Numbered from the stretch's first letter, positions 8,179 to 16,673 are shown. The stretch is 64,000 bases of DNA from JBEKCD01 sp050015055 (GCA_050015055.1 JBEKCD010000014.1:47613-111612); one strand, 5' to 3'. Notes: generated by a model from the sequence alone, not told the origin. Numbers and translations are program-made.

Positions 8179-8937
8179 ATGCAGACAGCCAGACCCGTGA
8201 CGAAGCCGACCAAACAAAGAAAAATGCTCTACCAGGCACCTGACCACGTGCGCCACAGGCTTCTTGCTGCACACCTCTCACCAGAGCTTAGAGCCACACA
8301 CATAGCGAAAAGCCTTCCAGTCAGAAGCGGAGACACCATCCGCGTGATGAGAGGGGACCACAAAGGTACTGAAGGGAAGATCACACGGATAGACCTCAAA
8401 AAATACAGAATTTACGTTGAAGGATTAACACGAGAGAAGGTCGACGGAACCACAATATTCGTTCCAGTGCATCCATCCAAGTTAATGATCACACGGCTGA
8501 ACCTCGACGACAAATGGCGAAAGAAGATTTTGGAAAGAAAGCAAAAGGCACAAAAGAAACCACAGAAACCCACGAAGAAGCCGAAGCCAGAACCTGTTGA
8601 GAAACCTCCAGAAACCGCCGAACTGAAACAACCTGCAGAAGAGAAGGTTACAGAAGAGAAGGTTACAGAAGAGAAGGTTACAGAAGAGAAGGTTACAGAA
8701 GAGAAGGTTACAGAAGAGAAGGTTACAGAAGAGAAGGTTACAGAAGAGAAGGTTGCCGCCGCCATTGAGAGAGCACCGAAAAAGGGAGTCTCAAAACCAA
8801 GAAAGAAAACGAAGAAGGCGGCCGCAGAGAAAAAGGAGGCTCAGGCTGCAGAGACCAAGGCGGAAAAGGAGCCTAAGGTGCAGAGAAAAAGGACCAAGCG
8901 TAAGAGCGCCAAGAAAACTGAAGAAGGAGAAGGATAG
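8179..8937 (+). CDS. rpl24: Ribosomal protein uL24 with long EK-rich repeat tail
   Basis: The first 120 residues are a normal archaeal uL24, including the KOW motif (RSGDTIRVMRGDHKGTEGKI). The remaining 130 residues are a low-complexity tail. It is built from eight tandem EEKVT units (15-nt DNA repeat) and then lysine/alanine/glutamate-rich sequence. The 252-aa length is about twice the family norm. The repeated DNA suggests recent slippage expansion; function of the tail is unknown. Confidence 0.95.
   Translation: MQTARPVTKPTKQRKMLYQAPDHVRHRLLAAHLSPELRATHIAKSLPVRSGDTIRVMRGDHKGTEGKITRIDLKKYRIYVEGLTREKVDGTTIFVPVHPSKLMITRLNLDDKWRKKILERKQKAQKKPQKPTKKPKPEPVEKPPETAELKQPAEEKVTEEKVTEEKVTEEKVTEEKVTEEKVTEEKVTEEKVAAAIERAPKKGVSKPRKKTKKAAAEKKEAQAAETKAEKEPKVQRKRTKRKSAKKTEEGEG
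8638..8757 (+). repeat. 15-bp tandem repeat, eight copies, inside rpl24
   Basis: The unit gaagagaaggttaca is repeated without a base change for seven copies; the eighth ends in gcc. It encodes EEKVT repeats in the uL24 tail. DNA-level identity, not just protein similarity, indicates recent expansion and a likely variable locus. Confidence 0.98.
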
Positions 8938-8939
8938 GT

Positions 8940-9698
8940 TTGGGCAAGAAGGGACAATCATCCGGGTTGAAACGGAAACCAGCGCCAAGATTCTGGCCAA
9001 TTCATAGGAAGGAATTCACTTGGGTCGTAAAACCCACTTCCGGGCCGCACTCGCTTGAAAAGTGCATGCCTCTAGCTCTACTCCTGCGCGACGTTCTCGG
9101 GCTAGCCGAGACCAGGAAGGAGGCTAAAACGATAGTTTCACAGGGAAGAGTCCACGTGGATGGAAACATTAGGACGAAGGACGATTTCCCCATTGGTCTG
9201 ATGGACGTAATCTCGATACCGGATGTAGGTAAAAACTTTTGTGTGTTGCCTTCATACAAGGGCCTGATACTCAAAGAGATAAGCAGTGAAGATGCGAAAT
9301 TCAAGCTCTGCAGAATAGAGGACAAGACGGTAGTCAGCAAGGGGCAAGTGCAGCTTCATCTTCACGATGGATCGAACATTCTGGTCAAGGTTGCTGACCT
9401 CAAGAATCCACAGGAAGACGTTTATGACACGTTAGACACTGTGAAAATAAGTCTTCCAGAAAAACAAATTCTCGAACACATCAAAATGAAAGAGAAAGAC
9501 TTTGCAATAATCACTGGCGGGAAGAACATCGGCAATTGGGGCAAGGCAGTTGAAATTGAGAAGGCAGAGGGCAAGAAACGCAGAAACGCACTCGTGACGA
9601 TTGAAAATGAAAAAGGAAACCGCTATCAAACAACTTTGAACTTTGTTTTTGCAATAGGCGAAGCGCATCCCCTGATATCCTTAGCGGAGGCACTCTAG
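8940..9698 (+). CDS. rps4e: Ribosomal protein eS4
   Basis: This archaeal/eukaryotic small-subunit protein is 252 aa with a TTG start two bases after the uL24 stop. An S4 RNA-binding domain (LLLRDVLGLAETRKEAKTIV, near residues 42-61) is followed by a central domain and a KOW segment (FAIITGGKNIGNWGKAVEIE). Position between uL24 and uL5 is standard for archaea. Confidence 0.96.
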   Translation: MGKKGQSSGLKRKPAPRFWPIHRKEFTWVVKPTSGPHSLEKCMPLALLLRDVLGLAETRKEAKTIVSQGRVHVDGNIRTKDDFPIGLMDVISIPDVGKNFCVLPSYKGLILKEISSEDAKFKLCRIEDKTVVSKGQVQLHLHDGSNILVKVADLKNPQEDVYDTLDTVKISLPEKQILEHIKMKEKDFAIITGGKNIGNWGKAVEIEKAEGKKRRNALVTIENEKGNRYQTTLNFVFAIGEAHPLISLAEAL

Positions 9699-9699
9699 G

Positions 9700-10239
9700 T
9701 TGTCGGCAGACGAAATCCCCAAGCGGTGGGAGCAGCAGCCCATGCTCAAACCAAGAATTGAAAAAGTCACCGTCAACATCAGTGTTGGAAAGTCCGGTGA
9801 ACCACTGGAAAAAGCCACGAAGGTCTTGAAAGAAATCACAGGTAGAACTCCGTGCAAGAGAAAAGCCAAGAGCAGTATAAGAGATTTCGGAATCAGAAAA
9901 GGCGAATCTATAGCTTGCATTGTAACGCTCAGAGAGGAGAAAGCGATTGAGTTCTTGAAGAAAGCTCTGCCTGTCGTTGACAACAAGATTTCCGCCCGAA
10001 GCTTTGATGGCCAGGGCAATTTTTCCTTCGGCATAAAAGAGCACATTGAACTGCCCGGTGTAAGATACGATCCTGAGGTAGGCATATTCGGAATGGATGT
10101 CTGTGTCTCGGTCACTCGTCCCGGCTACCGTGTTAAGAACCGGAGGTACAGAAGGGCGAAGCTTGGTCCAAAGCACGTTTTGACACCGCAGGAAGCCATG
10201 GTTTTTGTCAAAGACACTCTGGGAGTAGAAGTTGTGTGA
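9700..10239 (+). CDS. rpl5: Ribosomal protein uL5
   Basis: This 5S rRNA-binding protein of the central protuberance is 179 aa from TTG 9700. Motifs PRIEKVTVNISVGKSGE, GRTPCKRKAKSSIRDFGIRKGE and the C-terminal IFGMDVCVSVTRPGYRVK are typical of archaeal uL5. Start is one base after the eS4 stop, and it overlaps the next reading frame only upstream of the true uS14 start. Confidence 0.96.
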   Translation: MSADEIPKRWEQQPMLKPRIEKVTVNISVGKSGEPLEKATKVLKEITGRTPCKRKAKSSIRDFGIRKGESIACIVTLREEKAIEFLKKALPVVDNKISARSFDGQGNFSFGIKEHIELPGVRYDPEVGIFGMDVCVSVTRPGYRVKNRRYRRAKLGPKHVLTPQEAMVFVKDTLGVEVV

Positions 10240-10253
10240 GATTGGTGGACTGT

Positions 10254-10418
10254 ATGGGTAAACAGAAATCAAAGAAGGATAGAAAATACGGGAAAGGTGC
10301 AAGGCCGTGTAGTAGGTGCGGGTCCTACGGACCGGTTATCCGGCGTTACAATTTATATCTCTGTCGGCATTGTTTTAGGGAGGTAGCGAAAAAACTCGGA
10401 TTCAAGAAATATGAGTGA
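10254..10418 (+). CDS. rps14: Ribosomal protein uS14, zinc-binding form
   Basis: This 54-aa protein has the zinc ribbon CSRCG...CRHC. I chose ATG 10254 (MGKQKSKK) because the upstream in-frame start at 10236 adds six residues foreign to the family. It binds 16S rRNA in the 30S head. Confidence 0.95.
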   Translation: MGKQKSKKDRKYGKGARPCSRCGSYGPVIRRYNLYLCRHCFREVAKKLGFKKYE

Positions 10419-10435
10419 TAAAGGGGAAAAAGACG

Positions 10436-10819
10436 ATGGACACCTTGGCGAACGGTTTGACCGCCATAATAAACAGTGAGATGCGAAACAAGCATGAGTG
10501 CATAATCAGCCCAGCCTCTAGGCTTTTGGGCAGGGTTTTGAGGATTATGCAGCTTAATGGTTACATCGGTGAGTTCGAGTTTATAGATGATGGTCGTTCT
10601 GGCAAGTTCAAGGTTCAACTCTTGGGGAGAATCAACAAGTGCGGCGCCATCAAGCCACGCTTTTCAGTCAAGATGGACAGGTTTGAAGAATGGGAGAAGA
10701 AGTATCTTCCATCAAGAGAGGTAGGATTGCTGGTCATTTCAAGTCCAAACGGCGTCCTGTCACACAAAGAGGCAAGAGAAAAACGCATCGGAGGCAGACT
10801 GTTAGCATTCATTTATTGA
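10436..10819 (+). CDS. rps8: Ribosomal protein uS8
   Basis: This 127-aa protein, starting MDTLANGLTAI at ATG 10436, binds 16S helix 21. The C-terminal SPNGVLSHKEAREKRIGG segment is the family signature. The upstream in-frame ATG at 10415 is rejected since family members begin with the MD(T/P)LA motif. Confidence 0.96.
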   Translation: MDTLANGLTAIINSEMRNKHECIISPASRLLGRVLRIMQLNGYIGEFEFIDDGRSGKFKVQLLGRINKCGAIKPRFSVKMDRFEEWEKKYLPSREVGLLVISSPNGVLSHKEAREKRIGGRLLAFIY

Positions 10820-10831
10820 AGGTGCCCCCAA

Positions 10832-11377
10832 GTGCGAGCCATAGAAATATCTGAGAATGTTCAAGTTCCCGATGACGTAGAGGTCAGTCTGGAAGGCAAA
10901 AGATTCACAGTGAAAGGATCCAAAGGAACGTTGGTTCGTGACTTTTCTTTTGCTCCTATTTCAATGGAACTCAACGGCAGAACCATTTGCATTCGCGCTG
11001 AATGGCCACGCAAGAAAGAAGCTTCCCTCGTGGGTACGCTTCGTTCACACGTTCAAAACATGATTACGGGCGTAAGAAAGGGCTTCACGTACAAAGTCAA
11101 GATAGTTTTCTCACACTTCCCGATTTCAGTCAAACTTAAAGGCAAGACCGTTCTCATCGAAAACTTCACTGGCGAGAGAAGCCCGAGGAAGGCAAAGATA
11201 ATAGGCGACGTTCAAGTCAAAATCCAAAGCGAAGACGTTTTCGTTCAGGGCATAGATTTGGAAGACGTCAGCCAGACCGCAGCAAACATTGAACAAGCAA
11301 CCAGGGTGAAAAGGAAGGATCCACGCATTTTCTTGGACGGCTTATACGTCTACGAGCGAAGTGAGGGGGTAGACTGA
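10832..11377 (+). CDS. rpl6: Ribosomal protein uL6
   Basis: This 181-aa protein has a GTG start and two uL6 domains. GSKGTLVRDF in the first and FPISVKLKGKTVLIENFTGE in the second are diagnostic. It binds near the sarcin-ricin loop. The stop overlaps the eL32 start by one base. Confidence 0.96.
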   Translation: MRAIEISENVQVPDDVEVSLEGKRFTVKGSKGTLVRDFSFAPISMELNGRTICIRAEWPRKKEASLVGTLRSHVQNMITGVRKGFTYKVKIVFSHFPISVKLKGKTVLIENFTGERSPRKAKIIGDVQVKIQSEDVFVQGIDLEDVSQTAANIEQATRVKRKDPRIFLDGLYVYERSEGVD

Positions 11378-11913
11378 TGGCCCTGCCAAGAGCAACCGCC
11401 TCTGAAAAGGCCTTGAAGCTGAGAAAGCGCGTTAAAGCAAAGAAGCCAAACTTCGTCAGACAAGAAAGTTGGAGGTACGTGCGCTTGAAAGAAAACTGGC
11501 GCAGACCCCATGGTCTAGACAACAAAGTGAGAAAGAGGTTCAAGGGGTGGCCAGCCCGCGTAAGTGCGGGATACAGAGGACCGAAGAGTGCCAGGGCACT
11601 TCACCCGTCGGGTTTTGAAGAGGTCTTGGTGTACAACGCAGATGGTCTCAAGAAAATTGACCCGGGGACCCAAGCTGCACGAATTGCCCACACCGTGGGC
11701 AAAAGGAAGAGAGTCCAAATCCTAACCGAAGCAAGGAAGAAGAAAATAGTCGTTCTTAATCAGAGACAGGCAAAAGAGACTACTAAGAAAGAGGAAGAAC
11801 CTACTGAAGAGGCTGAGACAGAAGAAGTCGAGACAGAAGAAGCAGCGAAGACAGAGAAGCCAAAGAAGGAAGAGGAAGCCAACAAACGTAAGAAAAGGAC
11901 TGAGAAGAAATGA
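11377..11913 (+). CDS. rpl32e: Ribosomal protein eL32 with acidic/basic tail
   Basis: The core (SWRYVRLKENWRRPHGLDNKVR, GYRGPKSARALHPSGFEEVLV) is eL32. It spans about 125 residues and is followed by a 50-residue tail of Glu, Lys and Thr. That makes a third protein in this cluster, after uS3 and uL24, with such a tail. It overlaps both neighbours (1 bp with uL6, 4 bp with eL19). Confidence 0.95.
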   Translation: MALPRATASEKALKLRKRVKAKKPNFVRQESWRYVRLKENWRRPHGLDNKVRKRFKGWPARVSAGYRGPKSARALHPSGFEEVLVYNADGLKKIDPGTQAARIAHTVGKRKRVQILTEARKKKIVVLNQRQAKETTKKEEEPTEEAETEEVETEEAAKTEKPKKEEEANKRKKRTEKK

Positions 11914-12365
11914 CGGACCTCAAGAGTCAACGACGTCTCGCTGCGCAAGTGCTCAAGATAGGACAGAACCGTGTTTGGATAGATCCTGAAAAGGCAGATG
12001 ACGTTGAGGCCGCGATAACTCGAGACGAGGTCAGAAGGCTGATACACCAAGGAACTATCAAAGCATCACCGGAAAAGGGCATAAGCCGTGGAAGAGCGCG
12101 CATTATGCACGAAAAGAAAAAGAAGGGGCGACGAAGCGGACCTGGCAGCAGAACGGGGTCACCCCATGCAAGAGTGACAAAGAAACAGGCTTGGATGAGT
12201 AAGATTCGGGCTTTAAGGAGAAAACTTCGCACGTTGAAGACAAAGAAGATGATTGCTGAAAATTCTTATCAGAAGCTCTACAGGATGGCAGGCAGCGGCA
12301 GGTTTGAATCAGTTGCTGATCTTGAACGGTACATGAAGGCACACGAACTCTGGAGGAAACGCTAG
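11910..12365 (+). CDS. rpl19e: Ribosomal protein eL19
   Basis: This 151-aa, strongly basic protein shows the eL19 N-terminal domain (QRRLAAQVLKIGQNRVWIDP). The central GISRGRARIMHEKKKKGRRSG linker and a long C-terminal helix follow. It forms an intersubunit bridge in archaeal ribosomes. Its stop TAG overlaps the GTG of rpl18. Confidence 0.96.
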   Translation: MTDLKSQRRLAAQVLKIGQNRVWIDPEKADDVEAAITRDEVRRLIHQGTIKASPEKGISRGRARIMHEKKKKGRRSGPGSRTGSPHARVTKKQAWMSKIRALRRKLRTLKTKKMIAENSYQKLYRMAGSGRFESVADLERYMKAHELWRKR

Positions 12366-13009
12366 TGGCAAGGAGTTCACGTTACTGCATGCCGTTCCGT
12401 CGGAGAAGAGAAGGAAAAACAGATTACAAGGCTAGGAAGGCATTCTTGCTTTCTGGAAAGCCTCGACTCGTGGCGCGTTGCAGCATTAATAATGTTAGTG
12501 CTCAAATAATCGTGGCTAAACCAAACGGGGACGAAGTTGTAGTTTCAGCTCAGAGCAGAGAAGTGGCGAGAAAATACGGGTGGAAAGCTCCTAGAGGGAG
12601 CGTTCCAGCAGCCTATCTGACTGGTTTCCTGTGCGGGTTAAAAGCCAAAGCTCATGGAATAGAGGGAGCAATTCTCGACATTGGATTATATCCACCTTCG
12701 AAGGGAGCGAGGATTTTCGCTGTGTTGAAGGGAGTCTTGGATGCTGAAGTGAATGTGCCTCACAGCAAGGAAAAACTTCCTGATGAAAAAAGAGTAGCAG
12801 GTGAGCATATCGCGAAATATGCACAGAGTTTAGCGTCTGACGCTGAAAAATATCAATCAAGGTTTTCGAACTATTTGAAAGAAAAAACTCCCCCAGAAAC
12901 TCTTCCTAAACATGTTGCACAGGTCAAAACGGATATGATGAACGCATTTAAGAACGGAGGTAGCAAGGTTGCCGCGCAGAGGCCAAAGAGACAAACGAAG
13001 AAGAAGTGA
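12365..13009 (+). CDS. rpl18: Ribosomal protein uL18
   Basis: This 5S rRNA-binding protein is 214 aa from GTG 12365. Motifs MPFRRRREGKTDYKARK and GAILDIGLYPPSKGARIFAVLKG are those of the long archaeal form. A lysine-rich C-terminus overlaps the uS5 frame. Confidence 0.96.
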   Translation: MARSSRYCMPFRRRREGKTDYKARKAFLLSGKPRLVARCSINNVSAQIIVAKPNGDEVVVSAQSREVARKYGWKAPRGSVPAAYLTGFLCGLKAKAHGIEGAILDIGLYPPSKGARIFAVLKGVLDAEVNVPHSKEKLPDEKRVAGEHIAKYAQSLASDAEKYQSRFSNYLKEKTPPETLPKHVAQVKTDMMNAFKNGGSKVAAQRPKRQTKKK

Positions 13010-13634
13010 GCCTACAGAAAACTTGGAGCAGTGGGTTCCAAGAACGCGTCTTGGAAAGATGATCCAGGAAGGGAGAATCACGTCTATCGAAGAAGTTTTC
13101 ATGGCGGGCTTGAAAATACGGGAACCCCAAATCGTTAACTCGTTGATTCCAGATCTCCAGGAGGAAGTCATAAACATAAACTTGGTTCAGAAGCAAACAG
13201 ACGCTGGGGAAAAGTCAAGGTTCAAAGCAATAGTCGCTGTCGGAAACAGAGATGGTTACATAGGATTAGGGTCTGGAAAGGCAAGCCAAGTGCGAAATGC
13301 GATAGAAAAGGCCGCTGTGGATGCCCGTCTCAAGATAATTCCAGTGAGGCGAGGGTGCGGAAGCTGGGAATGTGACTGTGGAAAACTTCACTCGATACCT
13401 TTCCAAGTGGAAGGCAAAACTGGGGCTGTTCGAGTGGTCTTCGTTCCCGGCCCCAGAGGTCTGGGTTTAGTAGCGAGCGAGGTGTCGAAGGTGATTCTCG
13501 GTCTTGCCGGCGTGAAAGACTGTTGGACCAGAAGCTACGGTTCAACAAGGACGATTCCATCCTTCGCGTACGCGGTTTTCGAAGCGTTAAAGGGAACGTA
13601 CAGCCTCATAATTCCAACGGACTGGGTGAGATAA
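12969..13634 (+). CDS. rps5: Ribosomal protein uS5
   Basis: The dsRBD-like domain (FKAIVAVGNRDGYIGLGSGK) and C-terminal S5 domain (GPRGLGLVASEVSKVILGLAG) identify uS5, a translational-fidelity protein. The family motif WVPRTRLG begins at residue 22, so the start must lie upstream of it. The only in-frame start codon there is TTG 12969, giving a 41-bp overlap with rpl18. That overlap is longer than others in the cluster. Confidence 0.93.
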   Translation: MPRRGQRDKRRRSEPTENLEQWVPRTRLGKMIQEGRITSIEEVFMAGLKIREPQIVNSLIPDLQEEVININLVQKQTDAGEKSRFKAIVAVGNRDGYIGLGSGKASQVRNAIEKAAVDARLKIIPVRRGCGSWECDCGKLHSIPFQVEGKTGAVRVVFVPGPRGLGLVASEVSKVILGLAGVKDCWTRSYGSTRTIPSFAYAVFEALKGTYSLIIPTDWVR

Positions 13635-14123
13635 TTGGCCCAACCGATGAACGAGCGCAAATGCATGCTGGCCATAAGGATTCGAGGAACAATCAGTGCG
13701 TCGAGAGAAGCTCGGGAGACTCTCAGAATGCTTAATCTGAAGAGGAACAATCACGCGGTTCTGGTTGACGATCGTCCATCATTTCTTGGAATGATAGATA
13801 CAGTGCGAGACTACATCACATACGGTGAAATTTCAAAAGAAAGTGTTGCTTCCTTGCTAAAGGAAAAAGGAAGACTTGCTGGAAACAAGAAATTGACCGA
13901 TGAATATGCTCAGAAGGTTGGGCATAAGTCGCTGGAAGAGCTTGCAGCCGCAGTCGCAGCCTGTCGAGTTGAATACTGGAAACTGTCGGCTATACAGCCC
14001 GTCTTCAGACTGCACCCGCCGACCAAGGGTTTCAAGGGAAAAATCAAAAGAGGTTATGGCGCGGGCGGGGAATTAGGATACCGCGGGGAGAGCATAAACC
14101 AGCTTTTGAATCGAATGCTCTAG
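13635..14123 (+). CDS. rpl30: Ribosomal protein uL30
   Basis: This 162-aa archaeal long form has the uL30 fold (CMLAIRIRGTISASREARETLRMLNL) followed by the lineage extension ending in GYGAGGELGYRGESINQLL. Start is TTG directly after the uS5 stop; ATG 13647 is an alternative. It is the last gene before a transcription break. Confidence 0.95.
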   Translation: MAQPMNERKCMLAIRIRGTISASREARETLRMLNLKRNNHAVLVDDRPSFLGMIDTVRDYITYGEISKESVASLLKEKGRLAGNKKLTDEYAQKVGHKSLEELAAAVAACRVEYWKLSAIQPVFRLHPPTKGFKGKIKRGYGAGGELGYRGESINQLLNRML

Positions 14124-14139
14124 ATTCCCTTTCAGAGTC

Positions 14140-14165
14140 CTTTTTTCAATTTCCACATTTTTGTT
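14140..14165 (+). terminator. Oligo-T terminator after rpl30
   Basis: A run of six T followed by further T-rich sequence lies 17 nt after the uL30 stop, fitting the simple poly-U terminators of archaea. It is followed by a new promoter, so the cluster appears to be split into two transcripts here. Confidence 0.5.
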
Positions 14166-14174
14166 TGCGATACG

Positions 14175-14183
14175 TTTTATAGT
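14175..14183 (+). promoter_or_regulatory. TATA box of hsp20
   Basis: The sequence ttttatagt lies about 40 nt before the hsp20 TTG start, with a purine-rich ribosome binding site (aggggg) between. It gives the hsp20-rpl15-secY part its own promoter, which could be heat-responsive. Confidence 0.5.
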
Positions 14184-14221
14184 CACTTATGAAATGCCAT
14201 CTATCCTAGGGGGAAGCAATC

Positions 14222-14677
14222 TTGAGCGCGAAGTGGCGGAGAAACAGGGCAAACTCGAAGAAGCTTGACATTCTGAAAGTTTTCAGCAAGGTCAAGAACA
14301 AGAATGTTGTCCAAAGGTTTCGGATAAAGAATTCAGGTGCCAAGCAACAGACGAATTCATACAGATATAAGATCCACAGGATTTCTGCAGAAAAGAAGTG
14401 CCGGGAACCGAAACATTTAGTTGATGTCCTTGAAGGAACTGATGAGATAATAGTTGTCGCAGATCTTGCAGGTTTCAACAGAGAAGACTTGAGGGTGCAC
14501 GTGAAAGGCGAAAGGTTGACTGTAGCCGCTGAAGCATCGGATCGTAAATATCGCAAAAGTTTAAATCTCCCAAAAAGAGTGATTCCGAGCACCATACGCA
14601 CAACATATAAGAATGGCGTGCTTGAAATAAGGTTAAAAAAAGCTGAAGAAAAATCAATAGATAAGATAGCAGGTTAG
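14222..14677 (+). CDS. Small heat shock protein, Hsp20/alpha-crystallin family
   Basis: Residues 65-150 form an alpha-crystallin (ACD) domain (LVDVLEGTDEIIVVADLAG, then LNLPKRVIPSTIRTTYKNGVLEIRLKK). The GVLEI motif near the end is the family signature. The first 60 residues are very basic and poorly conserved. Small Hsps hold unfolded proteins as ATP-independent chaperones. Its position inside the ribosomal cluster, between uL30 and uL15, is unusual. Start is TTG 14222, with aggggg just upstream. Confidence 0.9.
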   Translation: MSAKWRRNRANSKKLDILKVFSKVKNKNVVQRFRIKNSGAKQQTNSYRYKIHRISAEKKCREPKHLVDVLEGTDEIIVVADLAGFNREDLRVHVKGERLTVAAEASDRKYRKSLNLPKRVIPSTIRTTYKNGVLEIRLKKAEEKSIDKIAG

Positions 14678-14681
14678 CAAG

Positions 14682-15122
14682 ATGCCACATAGACTTAGAA
14701 AAGTCAGAAAGAACCGTGGTTCAAGAACTCAAGGCTGGGGCAGAGTGGGTCAACACAGGAGGACAGGATCCAAAGGAAGGCGGAACGCTGGACGACACAA
14801 AGCATTATGGTCGTACGTCATAAAATATGAGCCAGACTATTATAGCAAAGTCGGATTTACTTCACCCAAGAGCCTTAGACACGAAGTGAAGATAATAAAC
14901 GTTGGAACGCTGAATGGAATAGCCGATAAACTGTCGACAGAAAAACAGGAAGATAAAACCGTCGTGGATTTGGCAGCTCTGGGTTACACAAAGCTTCTCG
15001 GTACCGGAAGAGTCACGAAGCCGTTAGTCATAAGAGTTGCATCTTGTTCGAAGTCTGCGGCTGAAAAGGTGAAGAATGCCGGTGGGCAAGTCTTAATGGA
15101 AACCCTGGAAACTGGGGAGTAG
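14682..15122 (+). CDS. rpl15: Ribosomal protein uL15
   Basis: This 146-aa large-subunit protein has the basic N-terminal extension (KVRKNRGSRTQGWGRVGQHRRTG) and the archaeal C-terminal domain ending VKNAGGQVLME. It starts 4 bp after the hsp20 stop, so it depends on the hsp20 promoter or read-through. Confidence 0.96.
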   Translation: MPHRLRKVRKNRGSRTQGWGRVGQHRRTGSKGRRNAGRHKALWSYVIKYEPDYYSKVGFTSPKSLRHEVKIINVGTLNGIADKLSTEKQEDKTVVDLAALGYTKLLGTGRVTKPLVIRVASCSKSAAEKVKNAGGQVLMETLETGE

Positions 15123-15132
15123 CGGCTGACTC

Positions 15133-16590
15133 ATGGCAGGAAGGTTCCTAAGCCTATTTAAGCCCGTTGCGAGGGCTATTCCAGAGATAAAGGCACCAGA
15201 GCGTAGGGTTCGATTCAACGAGAAACTCTTTTGGACAGCTCTGGTTTTAGTAATCTTCTTGGTGATGTCCGAGGTTCCGTTGTACGGCGCTAGCAGCACC
15301 GCGTTAGGACAGCTTACGGCTCTCAGAGTGATTTTTGCTTCAACCCGAGGCACCCTCATGGAGCTTGGAATCGGTCCAATCGTCACTGGCGGGCTGATAC
15401 TGCAACTTCTGATCGGGTCCGACATGATAGAAGCCGATATGAATAATCCTGAGGATAGAGGCTTGTTTACCACGGCTAACAAAGTATTCGCCATAGCCCT
15501 TACTGGTATCCAGGCTTCAGCCTACATAATTGGGGGAATGTATGGCACACTAGCCGGCACGGCGGCCATACTCATCTTCATGCAGCTAATGGCATCTGGA
15601 ATTATTGTCTTGCTCATGGATGAACTTGTCCAGAAGGGATGGGGATTCGGGAGTGGAATAAGCTTGTTCATAATGGCGGGCGTTGCTCAGAAGGTTTTCT
15701 TGAACTGTTTCTACGCCAGCCCATCAGTGGACAATTTTGGAAGTTCAGGAGTCTTCGTTGCGATTGCTCAAACATTAGCAAGTGGCAAGAACGTGTTGGG
15801 AATTATAGCAAGATTACCATCAACGGCCCAAGGAACGCAATATCCTTCGATAGTCGGATTCCTAGCCACCGTCGGTGCCTTTCTCGTCGTAATCTACATG
15901 GAAGGAGTAAGGGTGGAATTGCCGCTATCTTATGCAGGTTACAAAGGATACAGGAGCAGATACCCGATAAAGCTGCTCTACGTGTCAAACCTTCCGGTGA
16001 TTTTTGCATCAGCACTCTTTGCCAACGTCTACTTCTTCTCCCAGATATTATGGAACTCGTACAATAGCAACAATTCCAACTTCTGGCTTAATCTCCTCGG
16101 TCAATTTACTACTTATACTCCTTCAGGTTCAAATGCAACGCCGCAGATTATTCCGTCCGGTGGGCTCGTATACTACGTGACCGCTCCTCGCAACTTCCTA
16201 CAGATCATGGGCAGTCCGGGCCAGGCCTTCGGTTACCTTGGAATTCTCGTCGTCTTCTGTGTTGTATTCTCGCTCACGTGGCTCGAGGTCGGCGGTTTAG
16301 GGCCTTCAACTGTTGCCCAGCAGCTCGTAGATTCAGGCATGCAGATTCCAGGATACAGGCGGTCTGGAAAAGCTATTGAAGCAATCCTTAAACGATACAT
16401 TCCCGCGGTCACTGTCATCGGAGGAGTAATCGTAGGACTTGTCGCAGGTATTACGGACTTTTTCGGTGTTTTCGGTTCAGGCATGGGTATCCTGCTCTCT
16501 GTTGGCATAATCTATCAGTATTATGAAACGTTGATGCAGGAAAGAGCAACTGAAATGTATCCTGCCTTCAGGCGGATATTTGGGGAATAA
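15133..16590 (+). CDS. secY: Protein translocase subunit SecY
   Basis: This 485-aa membrane protein is the pore of the Sec translocon. About ten hydrophobic helices are seen. The plug/TM2 segment (GPIVTGGLILQLLIGSDMI) and the basic loop before TM7 (YAGYKGYRSRYPIKLLYVSNLPVI) are conserved. It follows uL15 as in nearly all archaea. Confidence 0.97.
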   Translation: MAGRFLSLFKPVARAIPEIKAPERRVRFNEKLFWTALVLVIFLVMSEVPLYGASSTALGQLTALRVIFASTRGTLMELGIGPIVTGGLILQLLIGSDMIEADMNNPEDRGLFTTANKVFAIALTGIQASAYIIGGMYGTLAGTAAILIFMQLMASGIIVLLMDELVQKGWGFGSGISLFIMAGVAQKVFLNCFYASPSVDNFGSSGVFVAIAQTLASGKNVLGIIARLPSTAQGTQYPSIVGFLATVGAFLVVIYMEGVRVELPLSYAGYKGYRSRYPIKLLYVSNLPVIFASALFANVYFFSQILWNSYNSNNSNFWLNLLGQFTTYTPSGSNATPQIIPSGGLVYYVTAPRNFLQIMGSPGQAFGYLGILVVFCVVFSLTWLEVGGLGPSTVAQQLVDSGMQIPGYRRSGKAIEAILKRYIPAVTVIGGVIVGLVAGITDFFGVFGSGMGILLSVGIIYQYYETLMQERATEMYPAFRRIFGE

Positions 16591-16593
16591 GCC

Positions 16594-16671
16594 ATGGACA
16601 GAACCATAACAGTGACCTGTATCGCGGGAACTGGAAAGGCCACGCGGGCTAGGGCTTTGGAGGTTGCATAG
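16594..16671 (+). pseudogene. adkA: Remnant of adenylate kinase (adkA), N-terminal stub
   Basis: A 25-codon frame starts with ATG three bases after secY and ends at TAG. It reads VTCIAGTGKATRARALE, resembling the beta1-P-loop-helix start of archaeal AdkA (GxxGxGKST) with a changed P-loop. In archaea adkA normally sits exactly here, between secY and the DUF106 gene, with about 190 codons. No downstream remainder is found; the DUF106 start follows at 16674. I read it as a deleted adkA. Confidence 0.6.
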
Positions 16672-16673
16672 GT

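Noticed and set aside
8638..8757. Short tandem repeat considered as a CRISPR array
   Set aside because: Units are adjacent with no spacers and lie in frame in a coding sequence. No CRISPR array or cas gene was found in the window.
8412..8765. 117-aa ORF on the minus strand rich in TFSSV repeats
   Set aside because: It is the antisense reading of the 15-bp repeat in rpl24; the plus strand is a conserved ribosomal gene.
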